From Jeongeupia wiesaeckerbachi (GTDB taxonomy: Bacteria > Pseudomonadota > Gammaproteobacteria > Burkholderiales > Chitinibacteraceae), in contig NZ_CP136946.1 in NCBI RefSeq assembly GCF_050916355.1, positions 2,666,001 to 2,730,000 on the forward strand: a stretch of 64,000 nucleotides of DNA, given 5' to 3'. The translations under genes and the position numbers were made by a program. Positions 23,505 through 32,166 of this stretch are shown piece after piece. The notes beneath the pieces are model-generated. The model had not been told where the DNA came from, did not search any database, and saw nothing but the letters and a program-made list of their open reading frames with translations. Numbering within the stretch: position 1 is the stretch's first letter; each line of letters starts with the position of its first letter.

Positions 23505-26254
23505 CGTCTGGGCGACGGCTGGCGGTGATGGCCGCGGCTTTGGTGCTCAGCGGCTGTGCCAGCGTCGACTTCGACGAGTCGGTGACGCAGGCCAATCGCG
23601 ACGCGGCCGATTTCACCCAAGGCAAGCTGGCGCTGGCGTCGACCGACGCGCAACGCGATGCGATGCGCGACGAAGCGGCGAAACTGCTGGCCCAGCCGCT
23701 GGGCCAGACCGGTGCAGTACAGGTCGCGCTGCTCAACAGCCCGGCCTTGCAGGCGCTGCTGGCGCAGAACTGGGCCGACGCGGCTGCTGCTGCGCAGGGT
23801 GGGCGGTTGCCGAATCCGGTGTTTTCGTTCGAGCGGATGACGATCGCCAACGAGCTGGAGTTCGGCCGCTTGCTGGCCTTCGGCCTGCTCGACCTGATTA
23901 CCTTGCCGCAGCGCTACAACACGGCACAGCGGCAGATCGCCGTGGCACGGCTGCGTTTGACCGGCGATGTCGTCGATCAGGTCACGCAGGTCAGGCAAGC
24001 GTGGGTGAACGCCGTCGCCGCGCAGCAAACGCTGGTCTATACGCGGCAGGTGTTCGAAGCGGCCGAAGCCAGCGCCGAACTGGCCCGCCGGCTGCAGTCG
24101 GTCGGCAACTTTACCAAGCTCGACCGGGCGCGGCAGCAGGCGTTCTACGCCGACGCGGCCACGCAGCTGGCCGGCGCGCAGCATGGTGCGACCGCGGCGC
24201 GCGAGGCGCTGGTCCGACTGCTCGGGCTCGACGATGCGCAGGCGCAGCAACTGAAACTGCCCGAACGCCTGCCGGCGCTGCCGAAGTCGCCGCGTTCGGC
24301 CGACGACACCGGCAAGGCGGCCAGCAGTACCCGGATGGACGTGCGTCAGGCGCGCATGTCGCTCGATGCGGCGGTCAAGGCGCAGGGACTGAACTGGGTC
24401 ACCAGCTTTGCCGACATCGAACTCGGCCTGCGCTACGACACGGTGTTCGACACGGCCGACGGCGCCAAGAACCACAAGCGCGGTTTCGAGATCGACGTCC
24501 GGCTGCCGCTGTTCGACTGGGGCGACCTGCGGCGCGACGCGATGAACGCGCAGACCTTGGCCGCGGCCAACCGCTACGAAGCAACGCTGCGCGACGCCGG
24601 ATCGAATTTGCGCGAAAGCTATTCGGCGTACCGGACCAGTTACGACATCGCCCGTCATGACCGCGATGAGGTGGTGCCGCTGCGCAAGACGATCTCCGAG
24701 GAAAACACGCTTCGTTACAACGGCATGCTGATCGGCGTGTTCGAGCTGCTGGCCGACAGCCGTGACCAGGTTGGCGCGGTGATAGCCGCGATCGGCGCCG
24801 AGCAGCAGTTCTGGCTGGCCGATGCGGCATTGCAGGCAGCGGTGATGGGCAAACCGACCGCGACGAGCGTCGGCGCTGTGGCGAGTGCCGGCGGTGCCGT
24901 TGCGGCGGGCACGGTCAGCAAGGTGGCGATGGCGGCCCTGCCCGAGCCGGTGATCCAGACCGGGCCGGACACGATGCCGCCGCTGTTTCCCGGCACCGGC
25001 CGGCCGTACAACCCGGTAGTGACGCTGAACGGCTGGACGCTGCCGTGGCGGATGAACAGCGGCGTGAAGGAATTCCATCTCGTCGCCGAGCCGGTGGTGC
25101 GCGAAATGGCGCCGGGCTTCAAGGCCCATCTGTGGGGCTACAACGGCCAGAGCCCGGGGCCGACGATCGAGGTCGTCGAGGGCGACCGGGTGCGTATTTT
25201 CGTTACCAACCGGCTGCCCGAGCACACCAGCATCCACTGGCACGGCCAGCGCCTGCCCAACGGCATGGACGGCGTCGCCGGGCTGAACCAGCCGGCGATT
25301 CCGGCCGGCAAGACCTTCGTCTACGAATTCGTCGCGCGGCGCCCCGGCACCTTCATGTATCACCCGCACGCCGACGAGATGGTGCAGATGGCGATGGGGA
25401 TGATGGGCTTCTGGGTCACGCACCCGAAGGCGAAGCATCCGCTGATCGACGACGTGAACCGCGATTTCTGCTTCCTGCTCAACGCCTACGACATCGACCC
25501 CGGCGCGTACACGCCGAAGATCATGACCATGCTCGATTTCAACCTGTGGAGCTGGAACAGCCGGATCTTCCCGGGCATCGATTCGCTCAACGTGCGGCTG
25601 AACGACAAGGTGCGGATCCGCATCGGCAACCTGAGGATGACCAACCACCCGATCCACCTGCATGGCCACGAATTCCTCGTCACCGGTACCGATGGCGGGC
25701 CGACGCCGAAGAGCACGCGCTGGTACGAGGTGACGACCGACGTTGCCGTCGGCCAGATGCGGCAGATCGAGTTCCTTGCCGACGAGGAGGGCGACTGGGC
25801 GTTCCACTGCCACAAGAGCCACCACACGATGAACGCGATGGGCCACGACGTGCCGACGATGATCGGCGTCGACCATCGCGGCATGGCGAAGAAGATCAAC
25901 ACGCTGATCCCCGACTACATGGTGATGGGCGAGCGCGGCATGGCCGACATGACCGAGATGGAAATGCCGATCCCCGACAACACCGTACCGATGATGACCG
26001 GCCAGGGGCCGTTCGGCAGCGTCGAAATGGGCGGGATGTTCAGCATGCTCAAGGTCCGCCGCGACCAGAAACCCGGCGACTACAGAAATCCGGGCTGGTT
26101 CAAGCACCCGCCCGGCACGGTGGCACACGAATACAAGGGCCCGGTACTCGACGCAACCCGCAGCAAGGCCGCCGGTAACCCGGCGATGCCGCGTGCCAAG
26201 GGCGGCGATGTCGAAGTGCAGGTCCGCAAACCCACGGCCAAGTCCGGCCACTGA
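23501..26254 (+). CDS. Fusion of TolC-type lipoprotein and multicopper oxidase
   Basis: A 917-residue single frame. Residues 1-19 form a lipoprotein signal (MTSGRRLAVMAAALVLSGC). Residues about 20-450 are an outer-membrane efflux protein (NSPALQALLAQNWADAAAA, GRLLAFGLLDLITLPQRY, FEIDVRLPLFDWGD). After an Ala/Gly/Thr linker (about 450-485), residues about 490-917 are a CopA-type multicopper oxidase starting GRPYNPVVTLNGWTLPWRMN. All four copper motifs are present: HWHG near 579, HPH near 621, HPIHLHGH near 716 and HCHKSHHTMNAM near 769. The usual Tat signal of the oxidase is missing. It would tie Cu(I) oxidation to an efflux channel in the periplasm. Confidence 0.9.
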   Translation: MTSGRRLAVMAAALVLSGCASVDFDESVTQANRDAADFTQGKLALASTDAQRDAMRDEAAKLLAQPLGQTGAVQVALLNSPALQALLAQNWADAAAAAQGGRLPNPVFSFERMTIANELEFGRLLAFGLLDLITLPQRYNTAQRQIAVARLRLTGDVVDQVTQVRQAWVNAVAAQQTLVYTRQVFEAAEASAELARRLQSVGNFTKLDRARQQAFYADAATQLAGAQHGATAAREALVRLLGLDDAQAQQLKLPERLPALPKSPRSADDTGKAASSTRMDVRQARMSLDAAVKAQGLNWVTSFADIELGLRYDTVFDTADGAKNHKRGFEIDVRLPLFDWGDLRRDAMNAQTLAAANRYEATLRDAGSNLRESYSAYRTSYDIARHDRDEVVPLRKTISEENTLRYNGMLIGVFELLADSRDQVGAVIAAIGAEQQFWLADAALQAAVMGKPTATSVGAVASAGGAVAAGTVSKVAMAALPEPVIQTGPDTMPPLFPGTGRPYNPVVTLNGWTLPWRMNSGVKEFHLVAEPVVREMAPGFKAHLWGYNGQSPGPTIEVVEGDRVRIFVTNRLPEHTSIHWHGQRLPNGMDGVAGLNQPAIPAGKTFVYEFVARRPGTFMYHPHADEMVQMAMGMMGFWVTHPKAKHPLIDDVNRDFCFLLNAYDIDPGAYTPKIMTMLDFNLWSWNSRIFPGIDSLNVRLNDKVRIRIGNLRMTNHPIHLHGHEFLVTGTDGGPTPKSTRWYEVTTDVAVGQMRQIEFLADEEGDWAFHCHKSHHTMNAMGHDVPTMIGVDHRGMAKKINTLIPDYMVMGERGMADMTEMEMPIPDNTVPMMTGQGPFGSVEMGGMFSMLKVRRDQKPGDYRNPGWFKHPPGTVAHEYKGPVLDATRSKAAGNPAMPRAKGGDVEVQVRKPTAKSGH

Positions 26255-26278
26255 ATCGGTTCATCCACTGGAGCAGAC

Positions 26279-26749
26279 ATGAAAACAGCACACCTCGTTG
26301 TACTGGTCGCCGGCCTTGGCCTCAGCGCCACGGCCTTTGCCAGCGGCACCCATGCCGGCGGCCACGACGGCACGATCGGCCAGCCGGGCAAGGCCGGCAA
26401 GGTCAACCGGACGATCACGGTCGAGATGAACGACGCGATGCGTTACTCGCCGGCGAACATCGACGTCAAACAGGGCGAGACGATCCGTTTCGTCGTCAGG
26501 AACGTCGGCAAGGTCAAGCACGAATTCGTCATCGGCACCGAGGCCGAGCTGAAAGCCCACTACGAGCAGATGATGAAATTCCCGGACATGGAACACGAAG
26601 ACCCACAGACCGCGTCGGTCGCGCCGGGCAAGCAGGGCGAGGTGATCTGGCAGTTCACCAGGGCCGGCAAGGTGGACTTTGCCTGCCTGCAGCCGGGCCA
26701 TTACGACGCCGGGATGAAGGGCTATGTCGATGTTGCGAAAAAACGCTGA
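26279..26749 (+). CDS. Periplasmic cupredoxin (plastocyanin/azurin-like)
   Basis: A 156-residue protein with a signal peptide (MKTAHLVVLVAGLGLSATAFA) and a cupredoxin fold. The type 1 copper ligands are visible: His in GKVKHEFVIG and Cys, His, Met in FACLQPGHYDAGMKG. A His/Gly-rich stretch (GTHAGGHDG) follows the signal. It lies 24 bp after the TolC-oxidase fusion and probably carries or shuttles copper or electrons in the periplasm. Confidence 0.9.
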   Translation: MKTAHLVVLVAGLGLSATAFASGTHAGGHDGTIGQPGKAGKVNRTITVEMNDAMRYSPANIDVKQGETIRFVVRNVGKVKHEFVIGTEAELKAHYEQMMKFPDMEHEDPQTASVAPGKQGEVIWQFTRAGKVDFACLQPGHYDAGMKGYVDVAKKR

Positions 26750-26808
26750 CGCCCGTTGTTCCCGTTTTATTTCCCGGGCGGCTGCCCGACTAGCTTGAGG
26801 AATCCATC

Positions 26809-27096
26809 ATGCAAAAACGTTTCGCACTCGTCGCGCTCGTGGCCACGCTCTGGCTCGGTGCCGCGCAGGCCCAGAGCGACTACACCGATGGCGAGGTCAG
26901 GAAGATCGACAAGGCCAATGGCAAGATCACGCTGAAGCATGGCGACATCAAGAGTCTTGATATGCCCGGCATGACCATGGTGTTCACGATGCGCGACGCG
27001 GCGCAGCTCGACGCGGTCAAGCCGGGCGACAAGGTGCGTTTTGCCGTGGTGAACGAGGGCGGCAAGCTGGTGGTGACCGAGCTGCTGGCGCAGTAA
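26809..27096 (+). CDS. cusF: CusF-like periplasmic copper-binding protein
   Basis: A 95-residue protein with a signal peptide (MQKRFALVALVATLWLGAAQA) and the CusF core YTDGEVRKIDKANGKITLKHGDIKSLDMPGMTMVF. The His and two Met ligands are conserved, but the tryptophan that normally sits two residues before PxMTM is a Met here (DMPGMTM). The CusF domain fused to CusB in this window keeps the Trp. It closes the second copper operon. Confidence 0.92.
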   Translation: MQKRFALVALVATLWLGAAQAQSDYTDGEVRKIDKANGKITLKHGDIKSLDMPGMTMVFTMRDAAQLDAVKPGDKVRFAVVNEGGKLVVTELLAQ

Positions 27097-27107
27097 GCGT
27101 GGCTCGT

Positions 27108-27129
27108 CACCCCACTGCGCAGTGGGGTG
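27108..27129. other. Perfect 22-bp palindrome between convergent genes
   Basis: CACCCCACTGC pairs with GCAGTGGGGTG without a spacer. It lies just after the cusF-like stop and before the 3' end of the convergent VOC gene. It could act as a bidirectional terminator, although no T-run follows. Confidence 0.5.
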
Positions 27130-27175
27130 CTCGGCCTCCGTATCCGTTAACCGCCCGGGAGGAGCGCGGGGTGGC

Positions 27176-27532
27176 TCATCCCTCGGCAATCATCTCGCCG
27201 AACTTGAGCAGATTGCCGTGCGGGTCGATCACGTACAGCTCTTTCATGCCCCACGGCTGCGAGACCGGCGGCCGGTGGCGCACGCCACGCGCCACGAACT
27301 CTGCGTGCAGCGCGTCGACGTCGTCGCTGCGGATGTAGCACGAGGTGTTCTCGGCGATGTGCTTTTCGTCGCAGGGCCAGAAGTGCAGTTCGCAGCCGTC
27401 GCGCACGACGATCAGGTAGTCGGGCAGCTGCAGCGTGACGGCAAAGCCGAGCGTCTGGTAATACGCCGCCGATTCGGCGATGTCGAGCGAGGCCAGTACC
27501 GGAACGGTGGCCGTGATGCGTCCATTCATCAT
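27176..27532 (-). CDS. VOC / glyoxalase-bleomycin resistance superfamily protein
   Basis: About 118 residues (start MMNGRITATVPVLASLDIAE at 27532). Strands and helices follow the VOC pattern: SAAYYQTLGFAVTLQLPDY, CELHFWPCDEKHIAENTSCYI, and the closing WGMKELYVIDPHGNLLKF with a glutamate ligand. Small proteins of this type bind bleomycin or act on glutathione adducts; substrate unknown. Convergent with the copper operon and divergent from the next gene. Confidence 0.85.
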   Translation of the reverse strand: MMNGRITATVPVLASLDIAESAAYYQTLGFAVTLQLPDYLIVVRDGCELHFWPCDEKHIAENTSCYIRSDDVDALHAEFVARGVRHRPPVSQPWGMKELYVIDPHGNLLKFGEMIAEG

Positions 27533-27606
27533 CTTGTCCTGTGGGTGGAGTGAAGCGCGTGAAGTTGTGCAACACTGGCGGTTGACGATTTCATGCCAGT
27601 GACGCA

Positions 27607-28017
27607 ATGCCTGCGCCGAATGCCATCCGTACTCCTTGCCCGCCGGGCGCCTGTGTCTGCGGGCGCGATGCGCTGGAGGGCGATCCGTTCGCGGATTGCC
27701 GCATTCTCAAGCTGACGCGCGACGAAGAGCGCAAGCTGGTCGAGCGGATCGAACGGGCCAGCGATTTCGCCGACCTGAAGAAAGTCGGCGCACGGATGTA
27801 TGAACAACTGGGCATCGTGCTGCGGATTGCCCCGGGGACCAACGAGGTCCGCACGGTACTCGGCTTCGAGATCTCGCTCGATCCGCACCCGGGCCTGTGC
27901 CGCAAAACCCAGCAGGCGATTCCGGCGGCGGTGCGCCGCTGTCTGAACAACAATCCGGCGGTCGCCTACGAAATCCTCGACGCCTACAGCCTGTTTGCCC
28001 CCGACGAACTGCGCTAG
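27607..28017 (+). CDS. Hypothetical protein with Cys-rich N-terminus
   Basis: A 136-residue soluble protein. The N-terminus holds four cysteines (C11, C16, C18, C31 in TPCPPGACVCGRDALEG and ADCRILKL). A helical segment (TRDEERKLVERIERASDFADLKKVGARMYEQLG) and a terminal part (RRCLNNNPAVAYEILDAYSLF) follow. The cysteines could bind a metal or an iron-sulfur cluster, but no family is recognised. It lies between a VOC gene and the heme locus and may belong to neither. Confidence 0.7.
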   Translation: MPAPNAIRTPCPPGACVCGRDALEGDPFADCRILKLTRDEERKLVERIERASDFADLKKVGARMYEQLGIVLRIAPGTNEVRTVLGFEISLDPHPGLCRKTQQAIPAAVRRCLNNNPAVAYEILDAYSLFAPDELR

Positions 28018-28152
28018 CCCGATCCGCGCCTTACGGGTTTCGAGTCGCGTTGCCGGATGCGGCGACCGGCAGGCATCTGGCTGGAAAACCGCGCACGTCC
28101 TGCCTGTGCCGCCATGCCGATCGGGGAGCATCGGACCGCCGGACATCGCGTT

Positions 28153-28938
28153 TCAGTTGAACAGCACCAGCGGCCGCGCGGGATCGCGCGGGTGCGGCAC
28201 GACCTCGGCGGCCACGCCGTAGACGGCGTCCAGCGTCGCCGGCGTCAGCACGCTGGCCGGATCGCCGCAGCCGACCAGCTTCCCCTGTGCCAGCAAGGCC
28301 AGCCGGTCGCACCAGGCTGCGGCGAGATTGACGTCGTGCAGGATCACCAGCACGCCGATCCGCTCTTCGCGCGCCAACTGCCGCGCGCAGGCCAGCAAGG
28401 CTTGCTGGTGCTTGGGATCAAGGCTGGCGGTCGGTTCGTCGAGCAGCAGAAAGCGCCCGCCGTGGCTTTGTCGCGCGGCCAGCGTCTGCACCAGCACGCG
28501 GGCGAACTGCACGCGTTGCGCCTCGCCGCCCGACAGTTGCGGGTAGCGGCGGTCGGCCAGATGGCTGACATCGGCCAGCGCCAGCGCCCGCTGGATCAAC
28601 TGCTGGACGTCCGCCGTCGACAGCTCCGGGAACGGATAGGCGCCCATCGCGACGACTTCGCCGACGCCGAGATTGAACGACAGCGACGGCGATTGCGGCA
28701 GCACCGCGCGCTGGCGGGCGAGATGGGCATTGTCGAGCCGGGTCAGCGAGGTGCCGTCGATCGACACGTCGCCGCGTTGCGGCGCCAGCTCGCCGGCGAG
28801 CATCGCCAGCAGCGTCGATTTGCCGGCGCCGTTGGCACCGAGCACGCCGACGACTTCACCGGCCGCCAGCGACAGCGACACATCGTCGAGCACGACCTTG
28901 CCCTGACGTTCGATAAACAGGTGTTCGGCGAGCAGCAT
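28153..28938 (-). CDS. hmuV: Heme ABC transporter ATP-binding protein
   Basis: A 261-residue ABC ATPase with Walker A GANGAGKST, signature LSGGEAQRVQFARVL, Walker B FLLLDEPTASLD and the H-loop VILHDVNLAA. It powers heme import with HmuU and HmuT. Its ATG overlaps the hmuU stop (TGATG). A longer frame upstream only reads through hmuU in another frame and is rejected. Confidence 0.95.
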   Translation of the reverse strand: MLLAEHLFIERQGKVVLDDVSLSLAAGEVVGVLGANGAGKSTLLAMLAGELAPQRGDVSIDGTSLTRLDNAHLARQRAVLPQSPSLSFNLGVGEVVAMGAYPFPELSTADVQQLIQRALALADVSHLADRRYPQLSGGEAQRVQFARVLVQTLAARQSHGGRFLLLDEPTASLDPKHQQALLACARQLAREERIGVLVILHDVNLAAAWCDRLALLAQGKLVGCGDPASVLTPATLDAVYGVAAEVVPHPRDPARPLVLFN

Positions 28939-29981
28939 CAGTGTCTCCGCTGCGCGAGCAGCCACAGGAAGAAGGGACCACCAACGAGGCTGGTGACGAT
29001 ACCGATCGGCAGCTCGGCCGGGATCACGGCGATGCGGGCGAGCCAGTCGGCCAGCGTCAGCGCGATCGCGCCGGCAACGACCGAATTGGGCAGCAACCAG
29101 CGGTGGTCGGCGCCAAGCGCCAGCCGGACCAGATGCGGCACGACGAGGCCGACAAAGCCGATCGCACCGGTGGCGGCGACCAGCGGGCCGACCAGCAGCG
29201 CGGTCAGCAGAATGAGCCGGCGGCGTACGGCCTTGAGCGGAAAGCCCAGATGCAGCGCTTCGCGCTCGCCCAGCAGCAGCGCGTTCATTGCGCGCCAGTC
29301 GCGGGCGATCAGCGCGCCGACGATGATCGTCCACGGCGCCAGACCGGCGAGCAGTGGCCAGCTGGCGCCGGCAAGGCTGCCCATATTCCAGAAGGTGAGG
29401 CTGCGCAGCTGGTTGTCGTCGGCCAGATAGGTGAACAGACCAACCAGCGCGCCGCAGATCGCGTTGATCGCGACGCCGGCGAGCAGCAGCCCGGCCATGC
29501 CCGGATAGCGGCGGCCCAGATGATAGGCGGCGACGGTGGCGACCAGACTGCCGACAAACGCCGCCGGTGCCAGCACGATGAAGGCACCGCCGCCGAGGAC
29601 GATGGCGCCGACGGCACCGAGTGCGCCGCCAGCGGAAATACCGATCAGGCCCGGTTCGGCCAGCGGGTTGCGGAACAGCGCCTGCATGGCCGCGCCCGAT
29701 AGCGCCAGCGCGGCGCCGGCCAGTGCGGCGAACAGCACGCGCGGCAGTCGTACGTCCATCAGCACGCTGCGCCACAGCGCCTCGTCCGGCCCTTCGGCGG
29801 AGAACGGCAGGCCCGGTAGCGCCGACAGCGGAATGTGCAGCGCGCCGCTGCTGGCGGACAGCAGCATCAGCAAGACCAGCACGGCGATCAGCGTGATCAG
29901 CACGCCAGCGGGTGTACGCCAGCGCGCGGCCTTGGCGGCCACGGGGGCGGGGGAAGTCAGGGTGGAAGTCACGGAGGTCAT
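28938..29981 (-). CDS. hmuU: Heme ABC transporter permease
   Basis: A 347-residue FecCD-family permease from the ATG at 29981 (a TTG 21 bp further upstream is possible). Hydrophobic segments run throughout; typical blocks are DVRLPRVLFAALAGAALALSGAAMQALFRNPLAEP, GISAGGALGAVGAIVLGGG and the C-terminal PAELPIGIVTSLVGGPFFLWLL. It forms the inner-membrane channel for heme, with HmuV as ATPase. Confidence 0.95.
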   Translation of the reverse strand: MTSVTSTLTSPAPVAAKAARWRTPAGVLITLIAVLVLLMLLSASSGALHIPLSALPGLPFSAEGPDEALWRSVLMDVRLPRVLFAALAGAALALSGAAMQALFRNPLAEPGLIGISAGGALGAVGAIVLGGGAFIVLAPAAFVGSLVATVAAYHLGRRYPGMAGLLLAGVAINAICGALVGLFTYLADDNQLRSLTFWNMGSLAGASWPLLAGLAPWTIIVGALIARDWRAMNALLLGEREALHLGFPLKAVRRRLILLTALLVGPLVAATGAIGFVGLVVPHLVRLALGADHRWLLPNSVVAGAIALTLADWLARIAVIPAELPIGIVTSLVGGPFFLWLLAQRRH

Positions 29982-30103
29982 GTTACACCGGGTATAGCGC
30001 AATGAAGGCGAGGGCGATCGACAACGGAACGGTTGCGGATGTGCTGTCCTGTGAGCCGCCGCCGGTGCGCTTTACACGCACCGGCATGGGCGATCGGCCA
30101 GGT

Positions 30104-30958
30104 TTATTGCTTGGCCAGCGGGGCCTTGATCTGCGACGGGGACGCCTTCAGTTCACGCAAGGCTTGCGGCAGCCGCGGACCGTAGCCAAGCAACAGCAGA
30201 TCATCCATCACGATCACGCGACGGTTTTGCGCCGCCGGCGTCGTCGCGATGCCCGGACGGGCCAGCAGCGCATCGAGACCACCCGACGCCGCGATCGACG
30301 CGGTCGACGTGACGATCAGATCGGGCTTGAGCGCGGCAATGCCTTCGAGCGACAAGGGCTTGTAGCCCTTCTGGGTCGCCAGCACATTGCGGTAGCCGGC
30401 CAGCTTGAGCATCGCGTCGGCGCTGGTATCGATACCGGCGCCTTCGGGATTGCCGCTGCGGTTGATCAGCAGCAGCGCGCGGGTAGTGCCGACCGATTTG
30501 GCGGCCAGCGCGTCGACCTGCTTGCGCAGCTCGGACACCATTGCGCGGCCATCGTTGCGCAGGCCGAGTGCGGCGGCGACGCCGTGCATGCGCTGTTCGA
30601 GCGCGTCGAGCGTCGGCGCGCTCGGCAGCACGATCACGCGCAGGCCGAGCCGGCGCAGTTGTTCGATCGCCTGCGGCGGGCCGGCCTGATCGGATGCAAG
30701 CACCAGATCGGGCTTCAGCGCGACGACGCCTTCGAGCGAAAACGCGCGGTAGTAACCGACCTTGGGCAGCGCCTTGGCCGCCTCCGGATACGTGCTTGAC
30801 TGGTCGGCACCGACCAGCAGCTTGCCGGCACCGAGCGCGTAGACGATCTCGGTCAGCGGGCCGCCGAGGGCGACGACGCGCTGCGGTGCGGCCTGCGCCG
30901 CCGACAGCGTGAAGAACGCCAGCGTGGCGGCGAGGAGGAGGGCAAGGCGCTGTTTCAT
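30104..30958 (-). CDS. hmuT: Periplasmic heme-binding protein
   Basis: A 284-residue exported protein (signal MKQRLALLLAATLAFFTLSAAQA) of the TroA/BtuF-like class III binding family. QRVVALGGPLTEIVYALGAGKLLVGADQSSTYPEAA, VGYYRAFSLEGVVALKPDLVLAS and a second repeat YKPLSLEGIAALKPDLI are as in HmuT; the Tyr in GYYRAFS is a candidate heme ligand. It is followed after 122 bp by hmuU and preceded after 10 bp by hmuS. Confidence 0.93.
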   Translation of the reverse strand: MKQRLALLLAATLAFFTLSAAQAAPQRVVALGGPLTEIVYALGAGKLLVGADQSSTYPEAAKALPKVGYYRAFSLEGVVALKPDLVLASDQAGPPQAIEQLRRLGLRVIVLPSAPTLDALEQRMHGVAAALGLRNDGRAMVSELRKQVDALAAKSVGTTRALLLINRSGNPEGAGIDTSADAMLKLAGYRNVLATQKGYKPLSLEGIAALKPDLIVTSTASIAASGGLDALLARPGIATTPAAQNRRVIVMDDLLLLGYGPRLPQALRELKASPSQIKAPLAKQ

Positions 30959-30968
30959 CGCATCAACC

Positions 30969-32009
30969 TCAGGCTGCGAGCGGCTCGGCGCACAGGCCGA
31001 TCAGCAGTTCGCGCCATTCGGTCAGCTCGGGGATGCCCGGCTTGCGTACGCCGAAGAACTGGATGATCAGCTCGCCACCGTCGTTGTACAGCTCGAGCGA
31101 CGTTACCCAGCCATCGCTGGTCGGCTTGTTGACGACCCAGGTGCTGGTCACGGCTTCGGTGTTCAGATGCAGGTTGAAGAGCGGATCAAGGATGTTGTAC
31201 CAGGGACCGGTGCGCACGAGCTTCTTCACCGGGCCGCTGTGGATCTGCACCATGCCGCGGTTGCCGACGAAGCACATGATGCCCAGATCGGTTTCGGCAG
31301 CGCGTTGCAGCATGGTTTCGACCGCGCCGTTGTCGATCTGCTGCGCCAGATCGTTGCCGACCGAGCGCAGTGCGCCAAGGCGGCTGACCTTGTGCTTTTT
31401 CAGCATCGGGAAGAAGGCGTGGGTGTCTTGCAGACCGAGCCAGGTGTCGCGCAAGCCTGCGGCATCTTCCGGCACGTCCGGTGTGGTGTCCGGTGCGTAC
31501 GGCTTGGCTTCGGGCCAGGTTTTTTCGGTGACGGCGAATTCGGCCACCAGCGCATCGTAGGCGGCGGCGTTGCTTTCTTCGAGCATGTAGACCTTGTGCA
31601 GGGCGACACCTTCGGCGTCGAAGAACTGCAGGCTGCGGCGCTCGCCCTCGGTCACCGCGTAGCAGTGGGTCCAGGCGAAGAAGAACATGCGCAGGTCGAT
31701 GTCCTTGCCGAGCACGAGGCCGACCGGGCCTTCGGCCTGGATGTCTTCGTAGGTGCCCTTGCGCTCGTGCACGCACCAGTCATTGCGCGACAGCGCCATC
31801 ACGTGGCCGAGCGTGCCGAGCTTCGGGAAAATGGCCTTGACCGGACTGGCGAGCTGGATCGAGGTCACGCCACAGTCGGCGGCGACGAGCTGGGCTTCGG
31901 ACACATCGAGGCGGGCGGCGCGTTCACGCGCGCGCAGTTTGGGTTCGCTGGCCAGCAGCGCTTGGTAGCGGGTTTGCAGTGCGTTGGCGAATTCTTGGAA
32001 GTTGCTCAT
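30969..32009 (-). CDS. hmuS: Hemin-degrading factor
   Basis: A 346-residue cytoplasmic protein from the ATG at 32009 (ribosome binding site GGAGACC). It has the two repeated HmuS/HemS domains: AFFPMLKKHKVSRLGALRSV with VHERKGTYEDIQ in the first and GNRGMVQIHSGPVKKL with LDPLFNLHLNTEAVTSTWVV in the second. The family binds heme and takes part in its release or breakdown. First gene of hmuSTUV. Confidence 0.94.
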   Translation of the reverse strand: MSNFQEFANALQTRYQALLASEPKLRARERAARLDVSEAQLVAADCGVTSIQLASPVKAIFPKLGTLGHVMALSRNDWCVHERKGTYEDIQAEGPVGLVLGKDIDLRMFFFAWTHCYAVTEGERRSLQFFDAEGVALHKVYMLEESNAAAYDALVAEFAVTEKTWPEAKPYAPDTTPDVPEDAAGLRDTWLGLQDTHAFFPMLKKHKVSRLGALRSVGNDLAQQIDNGAVETMLQRAAETDLGIMCFVGNRGMVQIHSGPVKKLVRTGPWYNILDPLFNLHLNTEAVTSTWVVNKPTSDGWVTSLELYNDGGELIIQFFGVRKPGIPELTEWRELLIGLCAEPLAA

Positions 32010-32063
32010 TTTGGTCTCCTGGGTGGTACGGGTGAATGCCATCGGCATGGATGGCCATCCACA

Positions 32064-32088
32064 AAAGCAAAGGCCGACCCGCGAACGG
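32064..32088 (-). terminator. Hairpin between hmuR and hmuS (attenuator candidate)
   Basis: The stem GGCCGACCCG / CGGGTCGGC is followed on the minus strand by CTTTGCTTTTG, a weak T-rich tract. It lies between the receptor gene and hmuSTUV and could lower expression of the downstream genes. Confidence 0.5.
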
Positions 32089-32166
32089 GTCGGCAGCAGA
32101 ACGCGCTGCTTATGTCTGCCCCAGCCTGCGAGCGCGGGATGCGCAGCCGCAGAATGGGGCAGGCAT

